DNA from: Pseudoalteromonas sp. T1lg88
GTDB lineage: Bacteria > Pseudomonadota > Gammaproteobacteria > Enterobacterales > Alteromonadaceae
DNA length: 64,000 bases
Assembly: GCF_002964765.1 (NCBI RefSeq)
Contig: NZ_PQCF01000006.1
Span: 1-64,000, forward strand
Direction of reading: 5' to 3'
The translations under genes and the position numbers were made by a program. This document shows, in pieces, positions 25,001-36,226 of the stretch (the first letter of the stretch is position 1; the number at the start of each line of letters is the position of its first letter). The notes below the pieces were generated by a model. That model saw nothing but the letters and a program-made list of their open reading frames with translations, was not told where the DNA came from and searched no databases.

Positions 25001-27172
25001 CCGGACTGGGATAGTGAAGCCATCTGCGCCTCCACGAGTGACGTTAAGATGGACTACTGTAATATCGACAATCCGCAAGCAGGCACTTATTGGGTAGTAC
25101 TAGACAACTACCGCAATAACTTCCACGCCGGAGATCATTGGGACACCTTTGAATATGCCAGTGCGGTGGTAATGAAAGAGGCCAGTGCCAATGTCACCGT
25201 CAGTGGTCCGAGCCAACATACGGGCCTAGAGCCCGCTGATGTGAATATTCACTATGACTTCCCGGATGCGGTCAGTGGCGATATTTACTATGGAGCCATT
25301 TTATTTGGTACCGATCAGGAAAATATTGGCAACATAGACACGGTGGCAACCAAGTATGTGCGCGGTGACAATGAATTTAGCATCCGTGCCAGCCAGACCT
25401 CGGCCCTTGCCGGCGAACAGGTGACTATCAATACACATGTGATGCAAAACAACCTGGGTTATGATCGCGCTTACAGCATAGACGTTGCTATTCCGGATCA
25501 CCTGCAATTGGTGCCGGGATCAATCACCCTCTCTCGCAGTGATGTCGGAGAAATTGTCGAAACCGAACATGGCTTTACCCTCACCGGCGCCCAACAAGAC
25601 TCCCGTGACTGGGCCCCGGACTACCAGGTCACTACCAGTGATAACGATCCCTTGTGCTCGGTTCCCAACTATGGTCAAGGAGAAGGTAACTATGTAAATT
25701 TACGCGATTTCGGCTTCGCCCCCTCTTTCGGTGGCGGCTATAGGGACGTGCAAGAAATCGATTTACGCCAAGTTTTTGGTAGCGATGCCACGGTTTCAAC
25801 CTACAATAACTTTGCCTACGAGCAGACTCCAATTGTCCGCGTCAATCCGGTAGGCTATCTGCAATTTGACGATCTACCTGACTTCTTTGGCTTCACCCAG
25901 CCCTACCCTTATTTCGGTTTTCCACACATCCAAATCGGTGCTCTGCACCGAGGTGCGGCCATGACCGATGCGGGCATAGACTGGAGTCGTCAATATGTAC
26001 CCTATAATCCGGATATGAATGCCGACACCGAAAATGCCGGTATCACGGTTGCCTTTGCCGGCACCTCACTGCTAGTGGAATGGGACAATGCCCGTCGTTC
26101 GGAGGAGGTATGGGACTCTGAGTTGGGACAAAGGGTTCGTATAGATGGGGATGACAGGGTTGACTTCGAAATCCTTTATGACCTCGAATATGGTTTTGAT
26201 CAGGGGGATTATGAAATCATCATGGCCTATAACAATATCGACCTTAACGGCAATGAGCACGGCGCCATAGGCATTCAAGGCTTCATTGGTCCACGTGACC
26301 CGTATGGCCCTGTGTATGGCTATCTAGGGAAAACCTACGCCTATCACGATCTGGCCAGCAAGGTGAAGGATAACTTTGCCGTATGTTGGGACTATGTCGG
26401 CCCGGAGTCGACTCAGTTTGATATCAGTTATGAGGTCTTAACCAAGCTCGATGCCGCAGGCCATGAGCAAAATATTGTCACCACAATAACCACAGACGAC
26501 GATGCGCCTCAGGTGCTGGAATTAAGCCTGAACGTCCCGAGTAACCTTAAGATTGGGCACATTGGCGATCAAACCATTGCCGAGGATAGCGAACTTAGCG
26601 GCCTACTGGTTGCGGTGGCCGATACCAATAAGGTGCCTAATGTCATTACCGTGTCCGGCGAGCACATCAGTGCCAGCGTCAATCATACCGCTTCTGGTGG
26701 TGAGATTAACCTGGTGCCCGATGCCAACTTCTCCGGCAGTACAGAAGTCACGGTCACAGTGACCGACAGTCGTAACCCGGGTGATCAGGTCAGTACCAGC
26801 TTTATGCTTCATGTGACCCCCGAGCAGGATGCCCCTATAGCTTCTGCCGTCGCAGTCACTGTCAGTGAAGGCCAAAGCGCCACCCTTGACGCCAGCGCTT
26901 CCTTCGACCCAGACGGGGATGAGCTGAGCTATGTGTGGAGCGGGCCGGGCCAGATTGACTCACCCACAAAAATGACCACCTCGGTGTCTGGCTTAGAGGT
27001 CGGTACCCATCAATTCACTGTGGTTGTCAGTGATGCCACGGCCTCGGCAACGGCCGAGATGATGGTCACGGTCACGGCAAAAGATGACAGCAAGTCTGGC
27101 TCTGGCTCCTTGTCCTGGATGCTGATTGCGCTGCTATCCCTGGGCTTGGTGCGCCGTCGCCAAAGCATCTAA
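22007..27172 (+). CDS. Large secreted S8 subtilase with GlyGly-CTERM sorting signal
   Basis: A 1721-residue protein. It has a signal peptide, an inhibitor-I9-type propeptide (about 90-200) and a catalytic domain with D236 (GIIDTGIN), H325 (NGHGSHTA) and S682 (SGTSMASPH). A protease-associated insert (about 505-620) lies between H and S. The C-terminal part has a PPC-like segment with DLDVYVGIDLNNNGQPDWDS (about 985), further beta-rich domains, a PKD-like domain (about 1605-1690) and the tail GSGSLSWMLIALLSLG plus RRR. The tail is a GlyGly-CTERM signal recognised by rhombosortase. It should be secreted and anchored or released at the surface to degrade protein. A GTG start at 22007 follows GGGGG. 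Monocistronic, with a terminator downstream. Confidence 0.9.
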   Translation: MKLKSITLATLTALYAAGVGATLTTLNATGNQDDMQLKQFIPQQSERPPRLGETSAKNIKVKQNGGVNVQLNYAQSASKFTPEEGVSGPQVYIVELHGNTVQSEYQQQLAAHAFDDLQPTALKGHALKSPQLAAIELQINQRQEQILLEAASTLGRELTPARRFSKAINGFVTEMTPQEAQRLAHLDNVKKITRRQMLQLQTDIGPDIIDAPNVWQGGTVSASPYKGEGIIMGIIDTGINTDHPSFASTGDDGYQVSNPFGSGNYVGDCALSDYAERCNDKLIGVFSYDVITDQYSAAEYQDPNHSPFETPVEIRPRFGEDYNGHGSHTAATAAGNVMYDVPYVQPHGAQSDGLETGFTFERVSGVAPHANVVAFQVCYSGVGKWVGCPSDALVAAIEDAIDVGVDVINFSIGSALGSNPWTSPTQQAFLNAHEAGIAIAAAAGNSGSDGVREIRGYIDNTSPWLLTVAASTTGRTMTVSDKYLTSFSGGDTTAPTDILGASISGEITGNLVLAADYGDELCAEPFAPGTFNADDIVVCQRGEIARVAKADNVQSGGGGGMVLYNTSYSSSAPEGQLFNDSYSIPGIHISANDWFNKLQPWLASGSNHMATITASEVIRNVDESQQDMLADFSSRGPSTHNPEHLVPSVTAPGVAIYAANADDQPFTPFPQASDWMIMSGTSMASPHTAGALALVKQAHPDWTVAQIHSALQMTAERTVKGRTSSWAPYEEVGTYRAGSGRINVSNAINSGLIMNETVANFAASNPDNGGMPTRLNLPELVNLNCSSPCTWVREVTAIQDGTWNVGTSTSEYSVKLTATPSSFTLKKGETRAIAITAEILDAQAGSGNAEQEVMGEVTLTATNPAIPQIYWPAVFKYDGGHLPDNINVSMHRDSGNYLIKNMNLPQLEDGSYVATKAVKANKQVVTLAQNETNASNFGRLRQVQEDDLLFTLDVPENAARLIVETLARTDSSVDTLITPLLAGDLDVYVGIDLNNNGQPDWDSEAICASTSDVKMDYCNIDNPQAGTYWVVLDNYRNNFHAGDHWDTFEYASAVVMKEASANVTVSGPSQHTGLEPADVNIHYDFPDAVSGDIYYGAILFGTDQENIGNIDTVATKYVRGDNEFSIRASQTSALAGEQVTINTHVMQNNLGYDRAYSIDVAIPDHLQLVPGSITLSRSDVGEIVETEHGFTLTGAQQDSRDWAPDYQVTTSDNDPLCSVPNYGQGEGNYVNLRDFGFAPSFGGGYRDVQEIDLRQVFGSDATVSTYNNFAYEQTPIVRVNPVGYLQFDDLPDFFGFTQPYPYFGFPHIQIGALHRGAAMTDAGIDWSRQYVPYNPDMNADTENAGITVAFAGTSLLVEWDNARRSEEVWDSELGQRVRIDGDDRVDFEILYDLEYGFDQGDYEIIMAYNNIDLNGNEHGAIGIQGFIGPRDPYGPVYGYLGKTYAYHDLASKVKDNFAVCWDYVGPESTQFDISYEVLTKLDAAGHEQNIVTTITTDDDAPQVLELSLNVPSNLKIGHIGDQTIAEDSELSGLLVAVADTNKVPNVITVSGEHISASVNHTASGGEINLVPDANFSGSTEVTVTVTDSRNPGDQVSTSFMLHVTPEQDAPIASAVAVTVSEGQSATLDASASFDPDGDELSYVWSGPGQIDSPTKMTTSVSGLEVGTHQFTVVVSDATASATAEMMVTVTAKDDSKSGSGSLSWMLIALLSLGLVRRRQSI

Positions 27173-27190
27173 ATTCCCAGCCAACCATGT

Positions 27191-27219
27191 AAAGCCCGGT
27201 CTACTTCCGGGCTTTTTTA
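27191..27219 (+). terminator. Rho-independent terminator of the subtilase gene
   Basis: AAAGCCCGG pairs with CCGGGCTTT around a short TCTACTT loop, followed by a T-tract. Confidence 0.9.
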
Positions 27220-27267
27220 TGCTCAGCGCCGACGGGCGCACACAAGCCCTGAAGGCATAAAAAGGGC

Positions 27268-27299
27268 ACAAAAAAGCCAAGCAAATGCTTGGCTTTTCG
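27268..27299 (-). terminator. Rho-independent terminator of fadL
   Basis: AAAAGCCAAGC and GCTTGGCTTTT pair around AAAT. Read on the minus strand the stem is followed by T residues (A-tract at 27270-27275), 21 bases after the fadL stop codon. Confidence 0.85.
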
Positions 27300-27319
27300 T
27301 ATCAGAGTTTCAACAAGGC

Positions 27320-28579
27320 TTAGAAGCTGTAGTTGTACTGAGCACCGAATAGGTAGGCATTACCTTCGGATTCAAAGCCCCATTGCTGACCAAGCGAATC
27401 GCTCTCAACAAAGTCCTGTTTCTTACCACGGATAATGCTGGCGCCCAAATCCACACTTGAGGCTTCATCCAGCTGCCACTCGGCGCCGAATGAGAACCAG
27501 AAGCGATCGGTATCCGGGATAGAAATTGACAGATGCTGTTGTGATACAGGTGACTCGTCAAAGGCTAAACCGGCACGCAATTTCCACTGCTCATTTAGCT
27601 GGTAATCGCCACCTACAGAAACACGAATTGAATCGGAGAAGTCTTCCTGCTTAGCAAACACAGGCTGATCAATACCTGGTACAAAGGCTTCCAGCTTGTC
27701 GAAGCTGCTCCAGCCGGTCCATACCAGGCTGTAGTGCAGGCCGTATTCCTTGTTCAACTGATGTGAGCCAGAGAACTCGGCGATCGCAGGCAGAGTTAGC
27801 TCAAGAGAACCTGGCAGCTCGCGGCCCTCAAGACCACCAAAGGCGGCAGGAAGCGAGTTGCGGTATTCACCGTCAAAGGTCAGGTCGGTTTCGCTACGGT
27901 AGTGGAAACCTAAACGATTATTTTCATCCAGGCTGTAAGCCACGCCCAGGTTCCAACCAAAGCCGGTGTCGTCACCCTCAAGGTGCGCCGCTTCAAGGCT
28001 GGCAGGGGCACCAAGTGGGTTAGCACCCAAGGTACGCTTAACCTTAGCATCGGCATAAATATGGTTGACGCCCAGGGCCAGGGTCCAGGCCTCATCAAGC
28101 TGATAAGCAACTGATACATTGGTGTTAATGGTCACGATTTCGGTTTCACCGGCAATTTGACCGGCGGCATAATCTTCAGCAAACTCGGTAGACAGGCCGA
28201 AGTTTGAGAATACGCCAAAGCCTAGGCTAACCTTCTCGTTCAGCGGCATAGTAAAGTAGCCCGCCGGGATCACTGCGCTTGGAGCGATACTGCTGTCATC
28301 AAGTACATCGGCGTCAAGGCCATTGTTGGTGCTTTCACCTTCAAGGCTTACGTCCGGCTTTACATACATGGCGGCAATGCTTAGCTGCGCCTTATCGAAC
28401 TGCGACATAAGCGCTGGGTTGCGAGCAACCACAGAAGCGTCATCTGCAACCGCCGCTTCACCGGCGTAGGCACGGCCCAGGCCTGATACATTCTGCTCTG
28501 CCAACTGGAAGGCAGCGGCAAAAGATTCAGTTGATAATAGCGCCAATGATGCCGCTAAAAGGGTCTTTTTAAATTGCAT
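27320..28579 (-). CDS. FadL/OmpP1-family outer-membrane long-chain fatty acid transporter
   Basis: A 419-residue protein with a signal peptide ending SFAAA. The FadL N-terminal hatch motif follows (FQLAEQNVSGLGRAYAGEAA...VARNPALMSQF, with NPA). The rest alternates strands in the pattern of a 14-stranded barrel and ends YNYSF with a terminal phenylalanine. It moves long-chain fatty acids or other hydrophobic compounds across the outer membrane. Neighbouring genes do not indicate the substrate. Several fadL paralogues are usual in this group, so no gene symbol is given. Confidence 0.9.
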   Translation of the reverse strand: MQFKKTLLAASLALLSTESFAAAFQLAEQNVSGLGRAYAGEAAVADDASVVARNPALMSQFDKAQLSIAAMYVKPDVSLEGESTNNGLDADVLDDSSIAPSAVIPAGYFTMPLNEKVSLGFGVFSNFGLSTEFAEDYAAGQIAGETEIVTINTNVSVAYQLDEAWTLALGVNHIYADAKVKRTLGANPLGAPASLEAAHLEGDDTGFGWNLGVAYSLDENNRLGFHYRSETDLTFDGEYRNSLPAAFGGLEGRELPGSLELTLPAIAEFSGSHQLNKEYGLHYSLVWTGWSSFDKLEAFVPGIDQPVFAKQEDFSDSIRVSVGGDYQLNEQWKLRAGLAFDESPVSQQHLSISIPDTDRFWFSFGAEWQLDEASSVDLGASIIRGKKQDFVESDSLGQQWGFESEGNAYLFGAQYNYSF

Positions 28580-28732
28580 ACTTCATTCTCATTGTTATTT
28601 ATTTAACCGGCACACAGTACATTATTCAATGATAAAAATCTGTTAATTATGGTTAACAACGCGTAATTTAGGTGCGTAATTGAGCATTTTTGCAACCAAA
28701 TTAACACTGGTATGTCCTCAAAAGCACCACTT

Positions 28733-28751
28733 GATAACAATTCTCATTTGT
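28733..28751. promoter_or_regulatory. Fur-box-like sequence upstream of the small membrane protein
   Basis: GATAACAATTCTCATTTGT matches the 19-base Fur consensus at 12 positions and lies 59 bases before the start at 28810. It would imply iron repression. The match is only moderate. Confidence 0.35.
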
Positions 28752-28809
28752 ATTGACTAAATAAACCAAGGGGTTACACTGATGCCATGATCAATTTCCC
28801 GAGCTGACT

Positions 28810-29184
28810 ATGCCTTACGTTATTGCCCTTATCGGCGCGGCCTTTTTATTATGCACCATCGGCGTCTATGCCTTTTTATGCGCCAGTTATTGTGCTTGCA
28901 CGCTCCACGGACAAAGCGATAACCCCATAGGCAGGTATTGGCTGCTAGCCATGCTGAGTCAGCTAGCTAGTTTAGGGTGTTGTGTCCTGGCTCTACATAG
29001 CCACTTAGGATCTCTGTTGTGGTTTTCTCTGGTCGCCTGTTGCTTAGCTGGCGCCTGGCTTAGGGTTAAGCTGAAAACTCGACTGAGTGCGCGGATAAAA
29101 GCCCAAGTTAAGGCTATTTATACGCCAAGGACTTCTGAAGTTTATAGAAAAGAATTGGCACAAGGACATCGGCTGATGTTATAG
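28810..29184 (+). CDS. Small three-helix membrane protein, possibly DUF3325-like
   Basis: A 124-residue protein with three hydrophobic segments (about residues 3-28, 44-62 and 67-87), cysteine-rich in the first and second (CASYCACTLHG, LGCCVLAL), and a basic tail. The order of helices and the WFSLVACCLAGAWLRVKL end weakly recall DUF3325 proteins, which are often linked to siderophore or iron uptake. A moderate Fur-like box upstream fits, but no other iron gene is adjacent. Function unknown. Confidence 0.55.
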   Translation: MPYVIALIGAAFLLCTIGVYAFLCASYCACTLHGQSDNPIGRYWLLAMLSQLASLGCCVLALHSHLGSLLWFSLVACCLAGAWLRVKLKTRLSARIKAQVKAIYTPRTSEVYRKELAQGHRLML

Positions 29185-29198
29185 GAGAGGCTATAGCC

Positions 29199-29377
29199 TT
29201 GTAGGTCGATGCTTTGCGTCGACAATGTGGCGCGGGTTTATCTTTTGTCGGCGTGTAGGTGAGGCTCTACGCCGACAAGGAGAGATGATGTGCCCTTTTG
29301 TCGGCTGTAGGTCGATGCTCTGCGTCGACAAATTTAACCAATTTTATTCCTTTGTCGGCCTAAAGGCCGACCTACAA
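29199..29377. repeat. REP-like palindromes, second cluster
   Basis: Copies of the GTAGGTCG...CGAC palindrome family lie at 29199-29224, about 29244-29278, 29297-29332 and 29351-29377, between convergent genes. They differ from the first cluster by a G-to-A change (GTCGATGC/GCGTCGAC), and one copy has a partly replaced arm (GTGTAGGTGAGGCTCTACGC). Confidence 0.75.
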
Positions 29378-29401
29378 TAGAGAAAAGTGGCTAAACCACC
29401 T

Positions 29402-29737
29402 TTACTCTTGGAAGTAGGTGCCCCAGCCATCGTATTCGACCTGGTTTTGCTCGGCGATGGCCGCCAGCTTATCCACGTCTTCCATGATAGCATCTGTGTT
29501 AAGTTCACACTCAACCACTACATCAAAGCCCCAAATGGTACCGCCTTCTTCAAGTTCCAGCTCAGCCGGCTCTTCTACATCATAACCCAGTTTAAAGGCG
29601 GCCAAGGCGGCATTCTCCAGCGCGGCAAAGTCTTCACACACAAAGTGGTGCTCAACTTCATACAGGAGTTCAGGGTTGGAGCCGTCTTCAAGTAGAGACT
29701 CAACAATTTCTTCGCTTATTTCGCGCCAGTTTTCCAT
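29402..29737 (-). CDS. rraB: Ribonuclease E inhibitor RraB
   Basis: A 111-residue acidic protein (calculated acidic character is evident from many E and D residues) with the RraB order ending WDVVVEC-like GFDVVVECELN, then LAAIAEQNQVEYDGWGTYFQ. RraB binds the C-terminal scaffold of RNase E and modulates mRNA decay. It follows plsC directly (next base) on the same strand. Slightly shorter than the E. coli protein (138 residues), without a long acidic tail. Confidence 0.88.
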   Translation of the reverse strand: MENWREISEEIVESLLEDGSNPELLYEVEHHFVCEDFAALENAALAAFKLGYDVEEPAELELEEGGTIWGFDVVVECELNTDAIMEDVDKLAAIAEQNQVEYDGWGTYFQE

Positions 29738-30442
29738 TTAGTTTCTCTCATTTAATTGTGTCAGCGTTTCGTTCATCACCTCATGGAAGTGATCGGCATA
29801 TTGGCGAACACTCATGGATGCGTCTAACAGCTGTGGTGCTAACATTTTGATGTAGATAGTACCATTATCCCAGCGGTTTAACTTAATACATTTATGGGTA
29901 TCACTCATCACCACGGGGATCACAGGAATATTGGCATTGGCGGCGGTATGAAAAGCGCCAGTTTTAAAGGGCAGCAGGCCACGACCATAGCTGCGTGTGC
30001 CTTCGGGAAACATCCACAGAGACAAACCGCCCTTTTTAAGCTTTTCCGTAGTCTTAGTAATGGTCGCCATGGCTTTTTTACGATTACCACGGTCGATAAG
30101 GATATTGCCCGAGAGCCAGTACAGCTGACCAAAGAAGGGGATCCACTTGAGGCTCTTTTTACCCAAGCTTACCGTATTGCGCTGCAAAGCCCCCGGCAAG
30201 AAGAAAATATCATAGTTATTTTGATGGTTGGCGATATACACAGCCGGCTCGCCACTGATGATTGACTCGTCTTTTTCGATCACTAGTTTAACGCCAAATA
30301 TACGTGACATCGACGCATACCAACTACCTATTACCCGCACGTTATCACCATGAAACGGACGCACCAGGCACAACAAAAAACCTGCAATAAAACTACAAGG
30401 AATAAATACAGCAATCACCAACAAGCGTAACAATGCCAGCAC
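29738..30442 (-). CDS. plsC: 1-acyl-sn-glycerol-3-phosphate acyltransferase PlsC
   Basis: A 234-residue protein from the GTG at 30442. Longer in-frame starts reach 30505, but GGAG lies six bases before 30442 and the resulting MLALLRLLVIAVFI aligns with the E. coli N-terminus. Catalytic block I is NHQNNYD (about residue 72) and block III FPEGTRS; GKKSLKWIPFFGQLYWLSGN and LLPFKTGAFH are conserved. It adds the second acyl chain in phosphatidic acid synthesis at the inner membrane. It is directly upstream of rraB. Confidence 0.92.
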   Translation of the reverse strand: MLALLRLLVIAVFIPCSFIAGFLLCLVRPFHGDNVRVIGSWYASMSRIFGVKLVIEKDESIISGEPAVYIANHQNNYDIFFLPGALQRNTVSLGKKSLKWIPFFGQLYWLSGNILIDRGNRKKAMATITKTTEKLKKGGLSLWMFPEGTRSYGRGLLPFKTGAFHTAANANIPVIPVVMSDTHKCIKLNRWDNGTIYIKMLAPQLLDASMSVRQYADHFHEVMNETLTQLNERN

Positions 30443-30699
30443 AATTAACTCCAACTTTCGAGATTGGCCGGCATTATACATAGGCTGATTTATTTTAGCG
30501 AACACTTGTACGCCGCTTTTTATTATCTCGCTGCAGCCAAAATACCTAGGGCCATTACCTTCGTAAACATAGCACAGGCCGGCCCTGGTCGCTGCCTATA
30601 CATGACTGCTTAGGTTGCAGTTTTTATTGGTTAATATCCCACCTTTAGCACCTCAATTGGCTACACTTGAGTAATTACACTTTCTTGCTTCATCTATGA

Positions 30700-32909
<2,210 letters not shown>

Positions 32910-32939
32910 GGTGTTTGCTTAGGCTTTTGTATAGGCATA

Positions 32940-32972
32940 AAAAGAGGGTCTAGAGAGTGAGGCCCTCTTCTT
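32940..32972 (+). terminator. Terminator-like hairpin after katG
   Basis: AAGAGGG and CCCTCTT pair around a loop of about 13 bases, and TCTTACC follows. T-tract is short, so this is a moderate candidate. Confidence 0.45.
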
Positions 32973-32991
32973 ACCTAAGTGGCTAGCAAGA

Positions 32992-33714
32992 TTATCTGCT
33001 TAAACTAGCTTTGGTTATTAGCTTGAACTCTAGACCTGCAGACTTTCTACTTCTTGTTTCATAACGATTTGGAAAATAATCAAAAAAATCAGAAAGTTTT
33101 CCTAAAGAGTAGTTTCTGGGGTCAAAGTCTGGTTTTAGCCGTTTTATATAACTACCAACTTCGCCAAGTTTTGCCCAACCTGACTCGTCCCGATAATTTT
33201 GCCAAGCGTGGTGCATTAATTGCCAAAGCTCTTTATCAACTTCGTTATTTATAGGTTTTTTCTGAGACTTAAGAACGGTATCAGGCTCTAAGTTTTCTAT
33301 GCTGACAAAATCATCACAAGCATTTTTAAATGAGATTGGTGTGGTTGACTTTCCCACTCCAATAACTTAGATTTCAGCCTCTCTCAAACGCGTTGCTAAA
33401 CTTGTAAAATAACTATCACTGGAGACTAAAGCAAAAGCGTCAAAGCGATCGCTATACAACAAGTCCATCGCATCGATAATCATTAACGCATCCGTAGAAT
33501 TCTTACCTGTTGTATATGAAAACTGCTGTCTGGGCTGAATCGCCAATTCATTTAGAGGTTTCTTCCAGTTTTTAAGCTGGTCGCTAGAAAAGTCTCCAAA
33601 GGCTCTTTTCACGACAATTTGCCCATAGCTTGATAGCTCATTGATCACCAAGTTAAGTTTGCAATGTTGAGTATTTTCAGAGTCTATTAAAACGGCAATT
33701 CTCTTATTTTCCAT
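32992..33714 (-). pseudogene. NYN-domain/OST-HTH (LOTUS) RNA-binding protein split by an in-frame stop
   Basis: The N-terminal part (33367-33714) is an NYN (LabA/PIN-like) domain: MENKRIAVLIDSENTQ with the catalytic-type Asp, STDALMIIDAMDLLYSDRFDAFALVSSDSYF and LATRLREAE. A TAA at 33367-33369 interrupts the frame. The next codons, in the same frame, read VIGVGKSTTPISFKNACDDFV, the normal continuation, and then an OST-HTH domain (WAKLGEVGSYIKRLKPDFDPRNYSLGKLSDFF). Without the stop the gene would be about 241 residues, the usual length of NYN-OST-HTH proteins. A lysine or tyrosine codon probably changed to TAA. A GTG at 33357 might restart translation of the second part. AT-rich compared with parC and katG, so probably acquired. 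Family members are predicted RNases. Confidence 0.85.
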
Positions 33715-33886
33715 AACGATAAATGAAATCCTTTCTACTACTAGATAACAAAAACTCGTTCCAATATATGCCTCAATAATAAAGAACTCAAGCCATGTTA
33801 ATTATATTAGTGAGGACAAAACAAACCATTTACCGGTTCATATCATGAAACACCTTAAAGAATTCAGGATAATAAATATCGCCAAT

Positions 33887-33915
33887 AAAAAAGAGGGCTA
33901 CTGCCCTCTTTTTTA
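33887..33915 (-). terminator. Rho-independent terminator of parC
   Basis: AAGAGGGC and GCCCTCTT pair around TACT with A and T runs on both sides. On the minus strand it ends just after the parC stop codon. Confidence 0.85.
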
Positions 33916-36210
33916 TTCTTCCGTGGCTTCCACCGCTTCCGGCTCCGCTGTATTGCCTGTGAGCTCTATTTCACAGCCATCCACTCTTTGTAAACCGCGG
34001 GGCAGTTTATTACCTCGGCGGCCTCGCTCTCCATGGTAGTGCTCTAAATCGCTTGGTTTTAGCGTCAGCTTGCGCTTACCGGCGAGCAGGGTCACGCTGG
34101 CACCCTCGGGCACCACGGCCAGCAATTTCACAAATTCCTCACGGGCCTGCACCTTGGCGCTTGGGATGGAAATAATCTTATTGCCCTTACCCTTAGCCAG
34201 CTTAGGAAGATCCCTTAGTGGGAACAACAGCATGCGACCCTCGCTAGATATCGCCATACAATAGTCGCTGGCGATATTACCGACGGCTATAGGCTGCAGC
34301 AGTAAACCACCTTTAGGAATGCTTACCAGGGCCTTACCGTTTTTGTTTTTACTGACCAGATCGTTAAATTCGGCGACAAAACCATAACCGGCATCGCTGG
34401 CCATCAGCAGCATCTGCTCGTTATCGGCCATGACCGCATGCTCAAGAGTTGCCCCTGCGGCAATATTAAAGCGCCCGGTCATGGGCTCACCCTGACTGCG
34501 CGCGGACGGCAGACTGTGGGCGTCGGTGGCAAAGGCGCGACCACTGGAGTCAAGGAACACCGCGGGCTGGTTACTCCTGCCCTTGGCGCTGGCCTTAAAT
34601 TTATCGCCGGAGCGATAACTCAAGCCTTCGGCATCCACATCATGGCCCTTGGCCACACGGGCCCAGCCTTTTTCAGAAAGCACCACGGTTACCGACTCGG
34701 AAGGAATAAGATCCTTCTCACTCAGCGCCTTGGCTTCTTCACGCTCAACCACGGGCGAGCGACGTTCGTCACCGTACAGCTCTGCCGCTTCCTGAATTTC
34801 TTTTTTCATCAGCGTCGACATGCGGCGTTCCGAGCCCAAGGTCAGCTCTAATTTGTCACGCTCTTTGGCCAGCTCATCCTGCTCACCACGGATTTTCATT
34901 TCTTCTAGCTTGGCTAAATGACGAAGTTTTAGGTCTAAAATGGCTTCGGCTTGCGTTTCCGTTAAAGCAAAACGCTCCATTAATACCGGCTTAGGCTCAT
35001 CCTCGCTACGGATAATGGCGATCACTTCATCAATATTGAGGAAGGCAATCATCAAACCTTCAAGTATATGCAGGCGCGCCAAGACCTTATCGAGGCGATA
35101 CTGAAGACGGCGACGCACGGTATCACGGCGGAACTCTAGCCACTCAGCCAAGATGCTGCGTAAGTCTTTAACCTGAGGACGACCATCCAGGCCTATCATA
35201 TTGAGGTTAACGCGATAGTTTTTCTCAAGATCCGTGGTCGCAAACAGATGCGCCATCAGCGGCTCGACCTTGATGCGATTCGAACGCGGCACCACGACTA
35301 TGCGGGTCGGGTTTTCATGATCCGACTCATCGCGTAAATCCGCCACCATGGGCAGCTTTTTCGCCGTCATCTGATTGGCGATTTGCTCCAACACCTTGGC
35401 ACCCGAACACTGATGCGGCAGCGCGGTGATCACTACCTCGCCTTGCTCTACATGGTACTTGGCACGCATTTTTAGCGAACCACGACCTGTGGTGTACATC
35501 TTCTCGATGTCCGCTTGCGGGGTAATAATTTCCGCTTCGGTGGGATAATCCGGCGCCTTCACCAGCTGTAACAGCTCGGCTAATTCGGCTTTTGGTTTAT
35601 CAAGCAATAAACAACAGGCCTCGGCCAACTCACGCACATTATGAGGGGGAATATCCGTGGCCATACCAACGGCGATACCTGTCACCCCGTTAAGTAGAAT
35701 ATGCGGTAAACGGGCTGGCAGCACCTGTGGCTCTTTCATGGTACCGTCGAAGTTTGGCGTCCAGTCTACCGTGCCCTGGCCTAGCTCTTTAAGCAGCACC
35801 TCGGAGAATTTAGACAAACGTGCTTCGGTATAACGCATGGCCGCGAAGGACTTGGGATCGTCCGCTGCACCCCAGTTACCCTGACCATCTACCAGTGGGT
35901 AGCGGTAAGAAAACGGCTGTGCCATCAATACCATGGCTTCATAACAGGCGCTATCACCATGAGGGTGATACTTACCTAAAACGTCACCCACGGTACGGGC
36001 AGATTTCTTATATTTTGCCGCCGCAGACAAGCCCAGTTCGCTCATCGCATAAACGATACGGCGCTGTACCGGCTTCAGGCCATCGCCAATATGGGGCAAG
36101 GCGCGGTCCATGATCACGTACATGGAATAGTTAAGATAGGCGTCTTCGGTAAAACGCCCCATAGTAAGCTGCTCTATGCCTTGTTGTGACAAGGTCGTTG
36201 TTTGTGTCAT
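33913..36210 (-). CDS. parC: DNA topoisomerase IV subunit A
   Basis: A 765-residue ParC that decatenates chromosomes with ParE. The winged-helix DNA-binding region has GDSACYEAM, with S87 and E91 at the positions of E. coli S80 and E84, i.e. the quinolone-sensitive type. The catalytic tyrosine is Y127 (AAMRYTEA). A C-terminal beta-pinwheel region follows to the end. It is separated from parE by a PQQ-type dehydrogenase gene, whereas in many relatives parC and parE are closer. Confidence 0.97.
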   Translation of the reverse strand: MTQTTTLSQQGIEQLTMGRFTEDAYLNYSMYVIMDRALPHIGDGLKPVQRRIVYAMSELGLSAAAKYKKSARTVGDVLGKYHPHGDSACYEAMVLMAQPFSYRYPLVDGQGNWGAADDPKSFAAMRYTEARLSKFSEVLLKELGQGTVDWTPNFDGTMKEPQVLPARLPHILLNGVTGIAVGMATDIPPHNVRELAEACCLLLDKPKAELAELLQLVKAPDYPTEAEIITPQADIEKMYTTGRGSLKMRAKYHVEQGEVVITALPHQCSGAKVLEQIANQMTAKKLPMVADLRDESDHENPTRIVVVPRSNRIKVEPLMAHLFATTDLEKNYRVNLNMIGLDGRPQVKDLRSILAEWLEFRRDTVRRRLQYRLDKVLARLHILEGLMIAFLNIDEVIAIIRSEDEPKPVLMERFALTETQAEAILDLKLRHLAKLEEMKIRGEQDELAKERDKLELTLGSERRMSTLMKKEIQEAAELYGDERRSPVVEREEAKALSEKDLIPSESVTVVLSEKGWARVAKGHDVDAEGLSYRSGDKFKASAKGRSNQPAVFLDSSGRAFATDAHSLPSARSQGEPMTGRFNIAAGATLEHAVMADNEQMLLMASDAGYGFVAEFNDLVSKNKNGKALVSIPKGGLLLQPIAVGNIASDYCMAISSEGRMLLFPLRDLPKLAKGKGNKIISIPSAKVQAREEFVKLLAVVPEGASVTLLAGKRKLTLKPSDLEHYHGERGRRGNKLPRGLQRVDGCEIELTGNTAEPEAVEATEE

Positions 36211-36226
36211 TGCTCGTTATCCAAAC

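Noticed and set aside
32992..33714. Toxin-antitoxin pair reading of the two adjacent frames
   Set aside because: Both halves are in one frame and match one NYN-OST-HTH protein, so a single interrupted gene explains them better.
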